A stretch of DNA of 64,000 bases from Roseicitreum antarcticum (GCF_014681765.1 NZ_CP061500.1:1-64000), one strand, 5' to 3'; positions 17,382 through 26,905 are shown, counted from the stretch's first letter. Notes: generated from the letters alone by a model not told the origin. Translations and numbers: made by a program.

Positions 17382-18620
17382 TTAATCGGGCAGGTCCCCG
17401 TCAGCGAACAGGTTCGGGAAAAGACGCTCCCGGTAGTCGAGAGGAAACGCAAGTCGCACGGGCGTCTTCGGTGAGGCAGATGACAGATAACCGGCGGCAG
17501 TCAGCTTGCTCAGCGTGTTGCGCGCCGTGCGCTCGGATGTCTTGAGCACGATCTGTGCTTCACCGCGTTCCACCGTGCCATAGCGAAGGACTGCCGAGAT
17601 GAGGTCGGGCGCACGCTTGTCGTCGATCGTGTTTTCGACCAAGCGCCGGTAGCGCTTTTCCAGACCGCCAAGTTCGAAAAGCTTGGCCGAGAAGGTGATC
17701 TGATCCAGCGTCACCTTCAGGAACCATTCGCAATAGGTCCTCAGAGCGGCTTCCGACAGATTGCCCCGCCCGTCGCGATCCCCGCGGCGAGGGGAGTCGG
17801 CCATGTCCATCATGCGCTTGTATTCGCCACGGTCCGCCAGCCCGCGCGCCAATCCGCGCGAGACAGACCAAAGCCCCTGACCTCCGATACCGGCCTCGAG
17901 CGCCATCGCATGTGACATCAGGCGGCTGACCCGCCCGTTCCCGTCGGGAAACGGGTGGATGAAGTTGAGCCGGTGGTGCGCCGAGGCGATAGCGATGATC
18001 CGTCCGCTCGCCGAGCGGGCCGCGATCTGAAATCGCTTGTCGAAGTGATCCATGAAGGCCGCGACCCGACCCGAGGACGGGGGCAGATGGCGTCCGACGG
18101 CAACTTCGATGTCGCCCTCCTGCCGCATACGGCCTGGAATGATCGGCTCGCTCGTTCCATCCGGGTGTTCGATACGCCGGAACTCGTCGGGCATCTCGGC
18201 GTAGAATGCCTTGTGCACCCAGGTCAGGAAGGCGACGGACGTTGGCCGGGGCAAGGTGCCTTCCCGATGCAGCTTGTCGATCGACCGCTGGACGATGACA
18301 TGGGCGCGGGCTTCCAGCGCAAGAGGTCGCGTCTCGGCCTCGAGCTCGGCTCCGGCGAGGGCGCGTTCGATGTCACGCGGGCGCGTGTTGTGCCCCTCGA
18401 TCAAGTTCGAGTAGTAGCAGTTCATCACTCTGACCAGGTCTGCCAGTTCGGCGCCGCTGTCCGGATGCAGGCCCTGTCCCAGCCCCGCCGCCTCGCGCTG
18501 GATCTCGACCGACAGGTCGGCGAGGCTGGCAGGTATGTGCTCTTCGAAGAAGCAAGGTTCGATCCTGCCGGGCGTCTCTATCATTTCTTGCCGATCTTGA
18601 TTGTGCAGAATTTTGAGCAC
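17382..18620 (-). CDS. Fic family protein (probable AMP transferase, class II)
   Basis: This 412-residue protein has the complete Fic motif HPFPDGNGR at residues 222-230, including the catalytic His222, so it should transfer AMP or a related group to a target protein. Upstream, SNLIEG at 71-76 matches the [ST]xxxE[GN] inhibitory helix found N-terminal in class II Fic proteins, which makes it self-inhibited without a separate antitoxin. The C-terminal region (about 330-412) contains a winged-helix-like segment, VLKTSERTARNTLSKLTAAGYL. This long Fic/winged-helix layout is widespread in bacteria. Target and trigger are unknown. The N-terminus may be a few codons shorter (second ATG at 18584). 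Confidence 0.88.
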   Translation of the reverse strand: MLKILHNQDRQEMIETPGRIEPCFFEEHIPASLADLSVEIQREAAGLGQGLHPDSGAELADLVRVMNCYYSNLIEGHNTRPRDIERALAGAELEAETRPLALEARAHVIVQRSIDKLHREGTLPRPTSVAFLTWVHKAFYAEMPDEFRRIEHPDGTSEPIIPGRMRQEGDIEVAVGRHLPPSSGRVAAFMDHFDKRFQIAARSASGRIIAIASAHHRLNFIHPFPDGNGRVSRLMSHAMALEAGIGGQGLWSVSRGLARGLADRGEYKRMMDMADSPRRGDRDGRGNLSEAALRTYCEWFLKVTLDQITFSAKLFELGGLEKRYRRLVENTIDDKRAPDLISAVLRYGTVERGEAQIVLKTSERTARNTLSKLTAAGYLSSASPKTPVRLAFPLDYRERLFPNLFADGDLPD

Positions 18621-18741
18621 TTCTTACCATTCTACGCTATCAAGTCCAAGCTTTTGCCGATGTGCGTTGCCGATCATAGATGCCGATGTCCCATGTCCAG
18701 GTGTGACGCATTCGCAGCGTCATGAAAGGAGCATTCCACCG

Positions 18742-19584
18742 TCATCGCGTGATCTCGCCTGCCAACACAGCTCTTCCATGAACCGCGAGCGTCGCGGTGA
18801 ACCTTGGACAGCCGAACTGCCGGATGACGTCCAGGACGCGCGCGTCGTAGGCAGCTTGTCCGATGATGCGACACAGGTCTGACGCGTGAAACTGGCGGTT
18901 CGAACTCGGTGCAGCCTTGATCTGATCGTGCAGCTCGCGTTCCTTTGGATCAGGCGTGCGCTGTGGCGTTGGTGCTTCTTTCGGCTGAGCTGCCGTGCCA
19001 GGCGCGGTGCGCCATCTGCGCATGAATCCGAGCAAAAACCCCGCCGGAACCTTTTCGTTGCCGCGCGCACGGTTGAACGCAAGGAAGCGATCCCAGATCA
19101 CTTGCGTGTCGACATTCCAGCATGGAAGCACGGTCTTCGCAGCCTTGATCAAGTCGGCCCAGCATGTCTGGAACACGTTCGAAACTGCATTAATGTTGAT
19201 ATGTCCTGAGAATACAGTTTTGTTATAGTCTTTACTAGATAGTGATGTGTCGTCTCTATCTGACGCGACATCTTCGATCTCGTCTTCTTCATCAAAGGCT
19301 GTGAAGCGAAAGAGCCACGGTGCATACTTGCCATTGGGCTTTTGGCGGGTGAGTTTCAGCTGGGAGGCTTCGAGTTCAGTCAAGAGCACGGTCAGATACT
19401 GGCGCGAAACGCCCATTTTTTCTGCGAGCGCAGATAGGGTGAATGCGGCCGTCCCGCGTGACATGCCGTTGTAGCCTTCCTTCCAGGCGATGCCATCGAG
19501 GATGATCGTGGCCAACTTATGGGCGGATACGGAAAGCTCTGTCTGTGTGATCCGTCGCAGGATCAGGCCGGTTGTGGGTTCCAT
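18742..19584 (-). CDS. winged-helix-like protein of duplicated module, copy A
   Basis: The true start is probably the ATG at 19584 (MEPTTGLILRRITQTELSVS) with AGGAGA nine bases upstream, giving 280 residues. The first third contains a helix-turn-helix segment, LSALAEKMGVSRQYLTVLLTELEASQL, followed by a wing-like strand. The middle part has NVDTQVIWDRFLAFNR and a conserved FLLGFMRRWR. The C-terminus (FHASDLCRIIG to AVHGRAVLAGEITR) is strongly shared with copy B at 26906-27748, which has exactly the same length. Function is unknown; a DNA-binding regulator or replication-linked protein is possible. It lies downstream of the exported-protein gene on the same strand, with a structured leader between. 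Confidence 0.6.
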   Translation of the reverse strand: MEPTTGLILRRITQTELSVSAHKLATIILDGIAWKEGYNGMSRGTAAFTLSALAEKMGVSRQYLTVLLTELEASQLKLTRQKPNGKYAPWLFRFTAFDEEDEIEDVASDRDDTSLSSKDYNKTVFSGHININAVSNVFQTCWADLIKAAKTVLPCWNVDTQVIWDRFLAFNRARGNEKVPAGFLLGFMRRWRTAPGTAAQPKEAPTPQRTPDPKERELHDQIKAAPSSNRQFHASDLCRIIGQAAYDARVLDVIRQFGCPRFTATLAVHGRAVLAGEITR

Positions 19585-19638
19585 GGTCGGTGTCTCCTGA
19601 GAGAGCCGAGGCCATGCCGTGAGGTAACAACATTTTTG

Positions 19639-19716
19639 CCAGCAAAACAACTTTGCTGGTTGCAGAGGTTCGGACAGTGCGCTAAAAAAACCTTGTTCAC
19701 GGGTTTTTTCTAGCGC
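19639..19716 (-). promoter_or_regulatory. conserved hairpin pair in the leader, copy A
   Basis: Two inverted repeats lie 55-132 bases upstream of the winged-helix-like gene. The first is CCAGCAAA...TTTGCTGG (19639-19659). The second is GCGCTA...TAGCGC with an A-run/T-run inner stem and loop TTGTTCAC (19679-19716). Both recur in copy B, with different inner stem bases that mostly still pair. Confidence 0.6.
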
Positions 19717-19824
19717 GGCGTCAGGCTTCACGGTCTGGCGTCGTTTCCCTTTTTGGGGTCGGTGCACAATTTGTGGTGCATGGTTTATCGGATACGGGTC
19801 GGCGCCACGCCGCCCCGCGCAGGG

Positions 19825-20481
19825 TCAGTAGCGGACCTCTTCGAAGCCGTAGTTTCCTTCGTGGTCGCGCCAGTCCACGAAGACGGAGCGGTAGCTGATC
19901 GATCTGCAGTGAACGGGCTCAGGAAGTTGTGATGCTGGCGGAACATCGGCTACGCTCGACCGTGTCCAGCGATAGTCGCCTTGCACCCCATACGAACCGA
20001 GGCGGGTGCTGTCGTAACGGTTGCAATCCCCATCTCGGTTTTCGCGCTGGCTGAACTGGATGTGATAGACGCGAATGCTCCGAACGAAATCGAAGGCATC
20101 GCCCGAGATGTCGATGTCAGCCTGTTCTTCTGCCTGCACCGGCACAAAAAGCGGCGGGTCTTGCGGCACGCTGATCTGAGGCTCACCTCGGAAAGCGATG
20201 TCGTAGAGCCGTTCCATCGGCGAAAGCGAGGCAGGGGCGCTGAACGACGCTCCCATCGGGCAACGCCAGATCTGTAGGGGTGGCTCAATCGGCCACGGTG
20301 TAAGCCGCCGAATGAAGACGGCCCGCGCATGGGCGCAAGGCGCCGATGCGGGCCAGCCTCCGGCCAAGCAGAGCAAGATGGCGCAGTCTACCTGGTAGGC
20401 TTGCGCCTGCTCGACTGAACCGACGAGGCTCGATACGGTGATGGCCGCGGCGGCTGCCGCGGTCCGGACTCTGTGCTTCAT
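19825..20481 (-). CDS. exported Cys-containing protein of duplicated module, copy A
   Basis: From the ATG at 20481 this is a 218-residue protein with a classic signal peptide (MKHRVRTAAAAAAITVSSLV, cleavage near AQA-YQVD). The mature part opens with a cysteine-rich conserved segment (CAILLC, a Cys in SAPCAH and one in WRCPMGAS), suggesting disulfides in the periplasm. The C-terminus ends in VFVDWRDHEGNYGFEEVRY. Copy B at 27986-28642 has the same length and the same conserved blocks. The promoter region has an ACTATAATAG box shared with copy B. I do not recognise the family; an envelope or conjugation-surface role is only a guess from the signal peptide and plasmid setting. Confidence 0.6.
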   Translation of the reverse strand: MKHRVRTAAAAAAITVSSLVGSVEQAQAYQVDCAILLCLAGGWPASAPCAHARAVFIRRLTPWPIEPPLQIWRCPMGASFSAPASLSPMERLYDIAFRGEPQISVPQDPPLFVPVQAEEQADIDISGDAFDFVRSIRVYHIQFSQRENRDGDCNRYDSTRLGSYGVQGDYRWTRSSVADVPPASQLPEPVHCRSISYRSVFVDWRDHEGNYGFEEVRY

Positions 20482-20545
20482 GACGCCGACTCCCACTATA
20501 ATAGTGCGGCGATACAAAACAACACTAACGATAGCAAGGAGATTT

Positions 20546-20860
20546 CTTCGTACAGCCCTGGCACATCCACAACATTGGCTCCCCGCCCATGGCTGGCAGG
20601 GCGACTCGGTCAGGATCTATAGTTTCTGGAATATGACCCATCGTGCCGGCCGCCGCGGATATTCAACGCCCCGACACCGCATATTTCAGGCGGCGACCAG
20701 CCCCTACTAGCTCGGCAGCGCTTCGGCAGAAATCAATTCACAGTACATCACGATTTCGCGCGCTCTGCATTGACATGTGGACGCGCAGGCTGCCGGACCT
20801 GCAAATGGTCGCATGTCGGTGGAAGAAGTCATGCGCACCAGAGTATTGGAAGGTAAGGAT
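20546..20860. other. gene-free stretch between module A and IS21
   Basis: No supportable gene or structured site was found here. It begins where similarity to module B stops and ends at the IS21 repeat, so it is probably relic sequence. Confidence 0.4.
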
Positions 20861-20973
20861 TGTTGATTGCCACTGAGAATTGACCCGGCAACCGCCAAAA
20901 TTGTCACTGAGAATTGACCCATGTGCAACCTTTCCCCGGCTTGAACCAGCTGGGGGCATATGGAGTGATCGAC

Positions 20974-22501
20974 ATGGGATTTTTGAAGGTTATCAGGACA
21001 TGGGCGCTGCGAGACAAGATGCCCATTCGCGAGATTGCGCGGCGCACAGGCATCGCGCGCAACACAATCAAGAAGTATTTGCGGGAGGGGATTGTTGAAC
21101 CTGCGTTTCAGACGCCGGATCGTCCGAGCAAGCTGGATCCGTATGCCGCTCAGCTGACAGGATGGCTGGTTTCAGATCAGCGCAAGTCACGCAAAGAACG
21201 CCGAACGGCGAAGCTAATGCACGCCGATTTGGTGGAGCTGGGATATGAAGGTTCCTATGAGCGTGTTGCGGCCTTCGTGCGGGAATGGAAGGGCGAACGG
21301 CAGCGTGCGTATCACACGACCGACCGGGGTGTCTTCGTGCCGCTTGTGTTCCAGCCGGGTGAAGCCTTTCAGTTTGATTGGAGCGAAGACTGGGCCTATG
21401 TGGGCGGTGAACGCATCAAGCTGCAAGTTGCCCATATCAAGCTGTCGCACAGCCGCGCCTTCCTTGTGCGAGCCTATCTTCTGCAAACGCATGAGATGCT
21501 GTTCGACGCTCATTGGCATGCCTTTCGCGTCTTCGAAGGCGTGCCCGGTCGCGGCATCTACGACAATATGAAGACCGCCGTCGACAAGGTCAGACTTGGC
21601 AAGAAGCGCGATGTGAATGCGCGGTTCACGGCGATGACCAGCCATTATGTCTTTGATCCCGAGTTCTGTAACCCGGCGGCGGGCTGGGAGAAGGGACAGG
21701 TCGAGAAGAATGTGCGCGATGCGCGTCACCGCATGTGGCAGCTGATGCCAGCCTTTCCGGACCTGGGCGCGCTGAATGACTGGCTGGAAGAGCGCTGCAA
21801 ACTGCTGTGGACTGAGACGGCCCATGGCAGGTTGCCTGGAAGCATTGCCGATGTGGGAAGCTGAGAAGCCTGCGCAGATGCCGCTCCCCATAATGTTCGA
21901 TGGCTTTGTCGAGGAAAGAAAGCGCGTCTCGCCGACCTGCCTGATCAACTTTGATCGCACCCGCTATTCTGTGCCCGCCAGCTTTGCAAACCGCCCCGTC
22001 AGCCTGCGCATTTACCCTGAGCGGCTGGTGGTCGTCGCCGAGGGGCATGTGATTTGCACGCATGAGCGCATCATCGACCGGTCGCACCGCCAGCCGGGGC
22101 GCGTGATCTATGACTGGCGCCACTATCTGGCAGTCGTTCAGCGCAAGCCCGGAGCGTTGCGCAATGGTGCCCCCTTCGTGGAAATGCCCGAGCCCTTCCG
22201 CATGTTACAGGCGAAGATACTGCGCCAGCCCGGCGGGGACCGCGAAATGGTCGATATCTTGTCACTTGTCTTGCACCATGATGAGCAAGCCGTGCTGTGC
22301 GCCGTGGAATTGGCACTGGAGGCAGGCGTGCCGACCAAAACCCATGTGCTGAACCTGCTCCACAGGCTGCTGGATGGCAAACCGACCGACCAGCCGGATG
22401 TGAACCCTCCAGCGGCCTTGTCGCTGAGCAAGGAGCCCGAGGCCAATGTCGCGCGCTATGATGGGCTGCGCACTCAGAAAGGAACTCGTCATGCGTCATG
22501 A
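20974..22501 (+). pseudogene. istA: IS21 transposase IstA, frameshifted
   Basis: The N-terminal part (20974-21864) has a helix-turn-helix (MPIREIARRTGIARNTIKKY) and the DDE core with FQFDWSEDW. Near 21845-21860 the frame breaks: the sequence GCCGATGTGGGAAGC must lose or gain a base for the conserved downstream part (WEAEKPAQMPLP onward, to 22501) to follow. The C-terminal portion is otherwise intact. It is inactive unless the break is a sequencing error or read through by frameshifting. Confidence 0.85.
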
Positions 22502-23282
22502 CCCTGCGGGTGCTGCGCTGATCATCATGTTGCGCAGCCTTAAAATGCCGGGCATGGCGCAGGCTGTCCAGGATCTGCATGAGCAAGGGTCGCCCGCATT
22601 CGAGGCTGCCATGCCGATCCTGTCGCAGCTGCTCAAGGCCGAAATGGCCGAGCGCGAGGTGCGGTCTATCGCGTATCATATGAAAGCCGCCCGCTTTCCG
22701 GCCTACAAGGACTTGTCCGCCTTCGACTTCGCGGCCAGTGAAATGCGTGAAGCTCTGGTCCGCCAGCTCCATCGATGCGAATTCCTGGATGGGGCTGAGA
22801 ATGTGGTCCTGATCGGCGGGCCCGGCACAGGGAAATCCCATGTTGCGACAGCCCTCGGCATTCAGGCCATCGAGCATCACCGCAAGCGCGTGCGCTTCTT
22901 CTCAACGGTCGAATTGGTCAACGCCCTGGAACAGGAAAAAGCCCAGGGCAAGGCCGGAAAGATCGCAGAGGCGCTGGTGAAAACTGATCTCGTGATCCTG
23001 GATGAGCTGGGATACCTCCCGTTCAGTGCCTCTGGCGGCGCCTTGCTCTTCCACCTCCTCAGCAAACTCTACGAGCGCACAAGCGTCATCATCACCACCA
23101 ACCTGAGCTTCAGCGAATGGGCCAGTGTGTTTGGGGACGCTAAGATGACCACAGCGCTGCTCGATCGCCTCACCCACCGCTGCCACATTCTGGAGACCGG
23201 CAACGACAGCTACCGCTTCAAGGCCAGCTCAGAAACAGCGAAAAAGAAACGGAAGGAAACACCAGCATTGACGCCAACATGA
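22491..23282 (+). CDS. istB: IS21 helper ATPase IstB
   Basis: This 263-residue AAA+ protein assists IstA in target selection. Walker A is GGPGTGKSH (about 105-113) and Walker B is [12 protein letters not shown]. The start at 22491 ([12 protein letters not shown], preceded by AAAGGA) overlaps the end of istA, the normal arrangement. The gene looks complete. Confidence 0.9.
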   Translation: MRHDPAGAALIIMLRSLKMPGMAQAVQDLHEQGSPAFEAAMPILSQLLKAEMAEREVRSIAYHMKAARFPAYKDLSAFDFAASEMREALVRQLHRCEFLDGAENVVLIGGPGTGKSHVATALGIQAIEHHRKRVRFFSTVELVNALEQEKAQGKAGKIAEALVKTDLVILDELGYLPFSASGGALLFHLLSKLYERTSVIITTNLSFSEWASVFGDAKMTTALLDRLTHRCHILETGNDSYRFKASSETAKKKRKETPALTPT

Positions 23283-23355
23283 CACGCAGAACATAACAAC
23301 TGGGTGGGTCAGATCTCGGTGACAATGCCGGGTCAATTCTCAGTGGCAATCAACA

Positions 23356-23535
23356 GCTGATGGCGATGACGGCGGTGATGGCCGGAAAAAGGGCCAGCAG
23401 ACCATAAAATGCCACTCCGGCGGCAAGCAGGCCCACGCGGTCCTTTGCGACTTGGTTCTTGACGCGAAAGACCACGTCCTTCCAGCCAGCAAACGGTATT
23501 TTTGCCGGAGTTACGGCATCGCCACCATGAATCAT
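23356..23535 (-). pseudogene. YihY/BrkB family membrane protein, N-terminal fragment
   Basis: The first 59 or so residues (MIHGGDAVTPAKIPFAGWKD, then DRVGLLAAGVAFYGLLALFP) match the N-terminus and first membrane helix of the YihY/BrkB family. The frame runs into the IS21 end after AVIAIS. The remainder is not found on the other side of the IS. A Fnr-like palindrome lies 190 bases upstream of its start. Confidence 0.75.
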
Positions 23536-23838
23536 GGGCAGTCCTCAATTCAGAAAAAATATCGTGACCGGGCACGGTCCCCACACAGGATCGTCACGCT
23601 TTCGTCTTCCGTTGCTTTTGCTGGTGGGTGAGCGAGGCACTGGGAAACTTGGGTCCTCTGAGGTGGGAAGCATTCCAAATGCCGCCATTCTGTCCCGGAC
23701 GATAAATCGCTCGTTCAATCCGTTTACTGATCCTGATCAGGTCGCCAGCGACCATAATTCTGGCCAAACTGATTGGGATGCCAAGGGTCCGGCATTGTCC
23801 GATCCATCAAACGGGTCCGGCAGCCAACCTTGGGCGCA
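23536..23838. promoter_or_regulatory. yihY upstream region with a Fnr-like palindrome
   Basis: No gene is supported in this gap. It contains CTGATCCTGATCAG at 23727-23740, a perfect example of the palindrome repeated across this island (28899, 44716, and close variants at 41130 and 49683). It probably controlled the minus-strand yihY gene. Confidence 0.55.
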
Positions 23839-23997
23839 CTAAGCGAGCACACCCAACGCCCAAAGAACGATGAAGATAACGATCACAAGGCCGAGGACGC
23901 CGCCGAGGCCACGCGAGCCATAGCGGTTGTAGCCGTAATATCCGCCACCGCCGCCGAACAGCAGGAGAAGGACAATGATAATCAGAATTGTACTCAT
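23839..23997 (-). CDS. small DUF3309-like membrane protein
   Basis: A 52-residue protein starting MSTILIIIVLLLLFGGGGGY, with a second hydrophobic segment GGVLGLVIVIFIVLWALGV. Two short membrane helices joined by a Gly/Tyr/Arg loop is the DUF3309 pattern, found in many stress-related loci of alphaproteobacteria. It is likely an inner-membrane protein; its function is unknown. Confidence 0.65.
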   Translation of the reverse strand: MSTILIIIVLLLLFGGGGGYYGYNRYGSRGLGGVLGLVIVIFIVLWALGVLA

Positions 23998-24119
23998 GGG
24001 AGATATCTCTCTTTTGGGCCGATAGATGAAGGATGAAGCACATGTAACCGCGATGGGAATCAGATCCGTGGAGTCATGCCAAAGTCAAACAGTGGGGTTG
24101 CTTCGCTGCGGCTCTGCGC

Positions 24120-24194
24120 TCAGCGCAGGCCAAAAAAGCCCAGGATGACCAAGACGATGACCACGAAGCCTACGATATATACGATCCGGTTCAT
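24120..24194 (-). CDS. 24-residue hydrophobic microprotein
   Basis: The frame MNRIVYIVGFVVIVLVILGF ends FGLR after 24 residues and forms a single membrane helix with a positive N- and C-terminus. The wording resembles tiny conserved proteins of Rhodobacterales. It lies upstream of the DUF3309-like gene on the same strand, about 120 bases apart. It is short enough that chance is possible. Confidence 0.4.
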   Translation of the reverse strand: MNRIVYIVGFVVIVLVILGFFGLR

Positions 24195-24477
24195 TACATT
24201 CCTATCTGCTCGGGGAGTGGCCCAAGGCCACCGACATCGCCAAGCATAAGCCATCGCAATTCCAGGCGAACCAACATGGATCAGTGCGCGGCGTACCGCA
24301 GCACGCGATTATGTGGCTGGGACATCGGTCTTGATCGCAAGGCCACGACATGAGGCTACCGAAGACACGTTTGCTGTGTGCAGGTTCCGAATCCGCCTTG
24401 CGCTGCAAACTCTACGACGCAAAACGAGCGGCGCCCGTAGGCGCGTCAAACTCAGTCAGATAAAGGGAAAACATGCT

Positions 24478-25257
24478 ATGTTAATAGAGGCTTCGACTCT
24501 CAAGGGTTTCAAGGTCGCCGCGACCGACGGCAGCGTCGGCACCGTGACGGATTTCCTTTTCGATGACGAAAGCTGGACGCTCCGCTGGATCATTGTCGAC
24601 ACTGGCACTTGGCTGTCAGGGCGCAAGGTGCTGCTGCCGGTTTCGGTTCTGGGTCACCCGGATACGTCCGCCCGCAGCTTTCCAGTCCGCTTGACGATGG
24701 CATCGGTCAAGGACAGCCCGGCTATAGACACGCATAAACCCGTATCGCGTCAGCACGAGGAACGGATGTATAGCTACTACAACATGACTCCTTATTGGGG
24801 AAACGGCTTCTATATGGGCGGTTATGGCGGCTGGACCGCGGACATGTCAGACGTGCATTACGCTGATTCACGACGGCGTCAGGACGCGCTTGACGCCAAG
24901 CGACATCAGGGCGATGAACCCCATCTGCGCAGCATCGATGTCGTGACGGGATACAATCTGCAGGCCACCGATGGCTCCATCGGTCATGTCGAGGGGTTTC
25001 TGATCGACGATACCGACTGGACGATCCGTTTCCTGACCGTCGATACAAAAAACTGGTGGCCCGGCAAACATGTCCTGATCTCGCCGCGTTCGGCGAAAGA
25101 CATCCTCTGGGCAGAAAGCCTGGTCGATTTGGACATCGACCGTCAGACGGTCAAGGACAGCCCCGCCTATGATCCGTCCGTTCCGGTGGACGCGGCGTTC
25201 GAGGCGCGGATGGCGCGTCACTACATCCCTGACGCCACGCATGGAGCCGCGAGTTAA
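24478..25257 (+). CDS. double PRC-barrel domain protein
   Basis: From the ATG at 24478 (MLIEASTLKGFKVAATDGSV) this is a 259-residue soluble protein. It has two PRC-barrel domains, at about 1-80 and 145-235. Both repeat the pattern G..V...DGS.G.V..FL.DD..W..R...VDT..W..G..VL. The linker is Tyr/Gly-rich. PRC-barrel proteins bind RNA or partner proteins and, in this two-domain form, often accompany stress genes. An upstream in-frame start at 24313 exists but lacks domain homology. It lies 20 bases before the CFA synthase gene and probably shares its transcript. Confidence 0.8.
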   Translation: MLIEASTLKGFKVAATDGSVGTVTDFLFDDESWTLRWIIVDTGTWLSGRKVLLPVSVLGHPDTSARSFPVRLTMASVKDSPAIDTHKPVSRQHEERMYSYYNMTPYWGNGFYMGGYGGWTADMSDVHYADSRRRQDALDAKRHQGDEPHLRSIDVVTGYNLQATDGSIGHVEGFLIDDTDWTIRFLTVDTKNWWPGKHVLISPRSAKDILWAESLVDLDIDRQTVKDSPAYDPSVPVDAAFEARMARHYIPDATHGAAS

Positions 25258-25277
25258 GAGGGCTGTGGTTTGAGATC

Positions 25278-26489
25278 ATGATGCTGACCTCCGTGAAGAA
25301 CCAGACCAACTTGCCGCGCTATTTCGCGCAGGTCTTTGACGTGGCGCTGTCACTGGAAAACGGGCGGCTCGATCTGGTGCTGGACGATGGCCGCGTCTTT
25401 CGCGCCGAAGGCCGCCACCCGGGTCCGGTGGCAGTGATCGAGGTACACAACCCCGACCTTTTCGCGCGCCTGATCCGCGAGGGCGACTTGGGTTTTCTGG
25501 AAGCCTACATCGACGGCTGGTGGTCTACGCCGGATCTGCAGGCATTCATGGACCTCGTCCACGCCCGCAACGACGCACTTTACGACGGCTTTCCCGGCAT
25601 GGGGCTGGTGCGCGCCTTCGAGAAGCTGCGGCACTGGTTGCGCGGGAATTCCATTCGGCAGGCGAGAAAGAACATCGCCGCGCACTACGACCTTGGCAAT
25701 GAATTCTACCAGCTGTGGCTGGATGAGACGATGACCTATTCCTCGGCCCTCTTTCGCAGCGGGCAGGAGACGATGGAAAAGGCGCAGCACCAGAAATACG
25801 AAAGCATGGTGGACCAGATGGGGGCGCAGCCCGGCGATCATGTGCTGGAAATCGGCTGCGGCTGGGGCGGCTTCGCGGAATATGCGGCGGCCGAGCGCGG
25901 GTTGCGCGTAACTGGCCTGACGCTCTCTCAAGAGCAGCACGACTACGCAGTGGAACGGATCCGGGCCAAGGGGTTGCAGGATTGCGTCGAGATCAGAATG
26001 CAGGATTATCGCGACGAACGCGGGGTTTATGACGGCATCGCCAGTATCGAGATGTTCGAGGCGGTCGGCGAGAAATACTGGCCGACCTACTTTCAGGTCG
26101 TTCGCGACCGCCTGAAACCTGGCCGCAACGCCACCTTGCAAATCATCACGGTGCAGGACGCGCGCTTCGAGATCTACCGCAAGCGCGTGGATTTCATCCA
26201 AAAACACATTTTCCCCGGCGGCATGTTGCCGTCGCCCGGCGCGCTGCGCGACGAGGTGCGTCGCGCCGGGTTGCAGGTCAGCCGCTCGATCGAGTTCGGC
26301 GAGAGCTACAGCCAGACACTGCGGCGCTGGTATGACGCCTTTAACGGGCACTGGGACGAAATTTCGCGGCTGGGCTTTGACGACCGATTTTGGCGGATGT
26401 GGAATCTGTACCTCACCTCTTCCGCCGGCGCGTTCCACTGCGGTAACTGCGACGTGACCCAGATCACCATCACAAGGCCCGCCGTCTGA
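25278..26489 (+). CDS. cfa: cyclopropane-fatty-acyl-phospholipid synthase
   Basis: This 403-residue cytoplasmic enzyme methylates the double bond of membrane phospholipid acyl chains using S-adenosylmethionine. The SAM-binding motif VLEIGCGWGG is at residues 189-198. Conserved flanking blocks are present: AHYDLGNEFYQLWLD, MTYSSALF, and GLTLSQEQHDYA. The C-terminal part includes FIQKHIFPGGMLPS. Length is normal for the family. CFA synthase protects membranes against acid and other stress, which fits its neighbours (PRC-barrel, HdeD, arginine deiminase). A second ATG one codon later is equally likely. Confidence 0.92.
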   Translation: MMLTSVKNQTNLPRYFAQVFDVALSLENGRLDLVLDDGRVFRAEGRHPGPVAVIEVHNPDLFARLIREGDLGFLEAYIDGWWSTPDLQAFMDLVHARNDALYDGFPGMGLVRAFEKLRHWLRGNSIRQARKNIAAHYDLGNEFYQLWLDETMTYSSALFRSGQETMEKAQHQKYESMVDQMGAQPGDHVLEIGCGWGGFAEYAAAERGLRVTGLTLSQEQHDYAVERIRAKGLQDCVEIRMQDYRDERGVYDGIASIEMFEAVGEKYWPTYFQVVRDRLKPGRNATLQIITVQDARFEIYRKRVDFIQKHIFPGGMLPSPGALRDEVRRAGLQVSRSIEFGESYSQTLRRWYDAFNGHWDEISRLGFDDRFWRMWNLYLTSSAGAFHCGNCDVTQITITRPAV

Positions 26490-26905
26490 AAACAGGCGGA
26501 GACGGTGCATGTCCGGTTCCCTATCTCGCTGAACAACGCAAAACCATTCCACACGAAAGTGAAGTGAACATCACGGGCGATCTGGCGACGATGAAGCGGC
26601 TATCAGCTGCGTGGGTCTATGCCGCCAAGGCCAAGAGCAATGCGTGGGCTTCGGCGGCCCGCGCTGCCGCAATCTCCGTCGTTGCCTGCTCCATCGCTGC
26701 GACCTCAGCGCCGACGAACAGCCCGGTTTCAGGCGTAAGAAATCCGTCGCCCAACAGTGTGCCACCGGTCTTGGCGATCACGTCGAACAGCGGCTACAGC
26801 GAAGTTCCGCTTCTCAAATTCGCGCAGTGCCGCCGTAGATCGAGTGGGCGAGATTGCTGCGAACGAAATGTTCTTGCAAATGAAGCGTTGGTGGCGACCC
26901 AAAGA
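26490..26905 (-). other. relic sequence between cfa and module B
   Basis: Two short protein-like pieces can be read on the minus strand: EHFVRSNLAHSIYGGTARI (near 26822-26880), and a piece including TGGTLLGDGFLTPETGLFVG (about 26617-26780). They are in different frames and have stops between them. They look like remains of one or two genes; I do not recognise the families. Confidence 0.35.

Larger units (their letters stand above)
18742..20545 (-). repeat. duplicated two-gene module, copy A
   Basis: About 1.8 kb with the same two genes, the same hairpin-containing gap and the same promoter region as 26906-28706, in direct orientation. Similarity fades at about 20545, just after GCAAGGAGATTT, and near the end of the winged-helix-like gene. 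Confidence 0.75.
20861..23355 (+). mobile_element. IS21 family element
   Basis: A perfect 30-bp inverted repeat beginning TGTTGATTGCCACTGAGAAT bounds the element (20861-20890 and 23326-23355). A partial extra copy of the repeat lies just inside the left end (20904-20920), as is normal for IS21. It carries istA and istB. No target duplication is visible, and the right end cuts a yihY gene. Confidence 0.9.

Noticed and set aside
23534-23842. A 102-codon plus-strand frame between yihY and the DUF3309-like gene
   Set aside because: Its composition is not protein-like and it runs across the promoter region and the palindromic operator.
25350-26552. A 400-codon minus-strand frame opposite the cyclopropane-fatty-acid synthase
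   Set aside because: The plus strand carries all motifs of the enzyme. The antisense frame is a by-product of GC-rich third positions.
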